From contig CALNAU010000107.1 in the NCBI GenBank assembly GCA_937874275.1, positions 1 to 7,829 of the forward strand: a stretch of 7,829 nucleotides of DNA. The letters run 5' to 3'. Below, piece after piece: positions 7,412 to 7,829 of the stretch. Under the pieces are notes generated by a model that had not been told where the DNA came from, ran no database searches, and saw only the letters and a program-made list of their open reading frames with translations. Source of the stretch: an uncultured Clostridia bacterium (GTDB lineage Bacteria; Bacillota; Clostridia; Christensenellales; Aristaeellaceae). Each line of letters begins with the position of its first letter. Position 1 is the stretch's first letter. Position numbers and translations under genes: made by a program.

Positions 7412-7829
7412 ATGAAAATCAAATCGTTCTTCCTGTGCCTGTGCTGCCTGATGCTGGCGATGCCCGTGGGCCTCGCGCAGCAGGAGGTGGCTCAAGACCC
7501 GGTGGACGCCTATGTGGACAAGGCCTTCCGCGGCAGCAAGACAGTGGGCGGCTCGGTGGTCATCCTGTCCCACGGCGAGGTGGTCTACGCGCGGGATTAT
7601 GGCTACCGCGACCAGCGGCGCAGGCTGCCGGTGGACGAAAACACATTCTTCAAAACGGCCTCTGTCACCAAAATGGCGTCCGGCATCGGCATCATGCGCC
7701 TGGTGGATGAAGGGCTGCTGGATTTGGACCAGGACATCAGTAAATACTTCGGCTACAAGATTGCCAACGGCTATTACCCCAAGGTGCCGCTGACGCTGCG
7801 CCAGCTGATGAGCCACACATCCTCGGTGA
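7412..7829 (+). CDS. Secreted beta-lactamase-family (PF00144-like) serine hydrolase, 3' partial
   Basis: The first 139 codons are in the window and the frame stays open to the right edge. Residues 1-22 form a signal peptide: MKIK, a hydrophobic stretch from about 5 to 18, and a likely signal peptidase I site after GLA (20-22). The mature part has GGSVVILSHGEVVYARDYGY (46-65) and then FFKTASVTKMASGIGIMRLV (79-98). In the latter, SVTK (84-87) is the S-x-x-K motif of the class C beta-lactamase/DD-peptidase superfamily, with Ser84 the expected nucleophile. DEGLLDLDQDISKYF (99-113) and LTLRQLMSHTSS (127-138) are also typical. The Y-x-N and KTG-like motifs would lie beyond the window. The family includes DD-carboxypeptidases, esterases and true AmpC enzymes, so the substrate cannot be stated. 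It probably acts outside the membrane. It has no evident link to purine synthesis, though no terminator separates it from purL. Confidence 0.9.
   Translation, partial: MKIKSFFLCLCCLMLAMPVGLAQQEVAQDPVDAYVDKAFRGSKTVGGSVVILSHGEVVYARDYGYRDQRRRLPVDENTFFKTASVTKMASGIGIMRLVDEGLLDLDQDISKYFGYKIANGYYPKVPLTLRQLMSHTSSV

Noticed and set aside
7412..7480. Lipoprotein signal peptide, because of the Cys residues at 9, 11 and 12 of the hydrolase
   Set aside because: None of these Cys residues is preceded by a lipobox (L-A/S-G/A-like); they lie in the middle of the hydrophobic stretch, and GLA followed by Gln suits signal peptidase I better.
1..7829. CRISPR arrays, tRNA or rRNA genes, insertion sequences, riboswitches, or an undescribed system
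   Set aside because: Coding sequence of recognisable genes covers essentially the whole window, the spacers are 14-22 nt, and no repeat or structured RNA was seen by eye.

Overview
The window is a block of de novo purine biosynthesis genes, all on the + strand, followed by the start of an unrelated secreted serine hydrolase. It is GC-rich, almost fully coding, and has no RNA gene, mobile element, CRISPR array or repeat that I can support. The organism is most likely a high-GC member of the Clostridia (Firmicutes), perhaps a gut-associated Oscillospiraceae- or Christensenellales-like lineage. This rests on strong AAGGAG-type ribosome binding sites, the clostridial style of PurL (1228 aa, YWSDHCRH motif), the PurN motif GGKGYYG, and a separate PurO-type IMP cyclohydrolase next to a one-domain AICAR formyltransferase. 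The taxonomic placement is inference from remembered family features, not from a search.

Layout: 1-513 is purN, cut by the left edge of the window (about 35 N-terminal residues missing). 500-1225 is an IMP cyclohydrolase of the PurO family. 1240-2424 is a stand-alone AICAR formyltransferase. 2441-3706 is purD. 3703-7389 is a full-length single-chain purL. 7412 to the right edge is the first 139 codons of an exported class C beta-lactamase-family (PF00144-like) serine hydrolase. Gene junctions are tight (14-nt overlap, 14-nt gap, 16-nt gap, 4-nt ATGA overlap, 22-nt gap). No terminator is visible between any pair, so purN to purL looks like one transcript whose promoter and any regulator site lie upstream of the window.

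Together the five enzymes cover step 2 (PurD, GAR synthesis), step 3 (PurN, first formyl transfer), step 4 (PurL, FGAM synthesis), step 9 (AICAR formyl transfer) and step 10 (closure to IMP). PurF, PurM, PurE, PurC and PurB are not here; some probably lie just upstream. Both formyl transfers are of the 10-formyltetrahydrofolate type, and no formate/ATP-dependent alternative (PurT, PurP) is present in the window. The most notable point is that the last two steps, usually carried by one fused bacterial protein (PurH), are encoded by two neighbouring genes, with the cyclohydrolase supplied by an unrelated fold family best known from archaea. I found no evidence of an undescribed system; the rest is ordinary housekeeping sequence.
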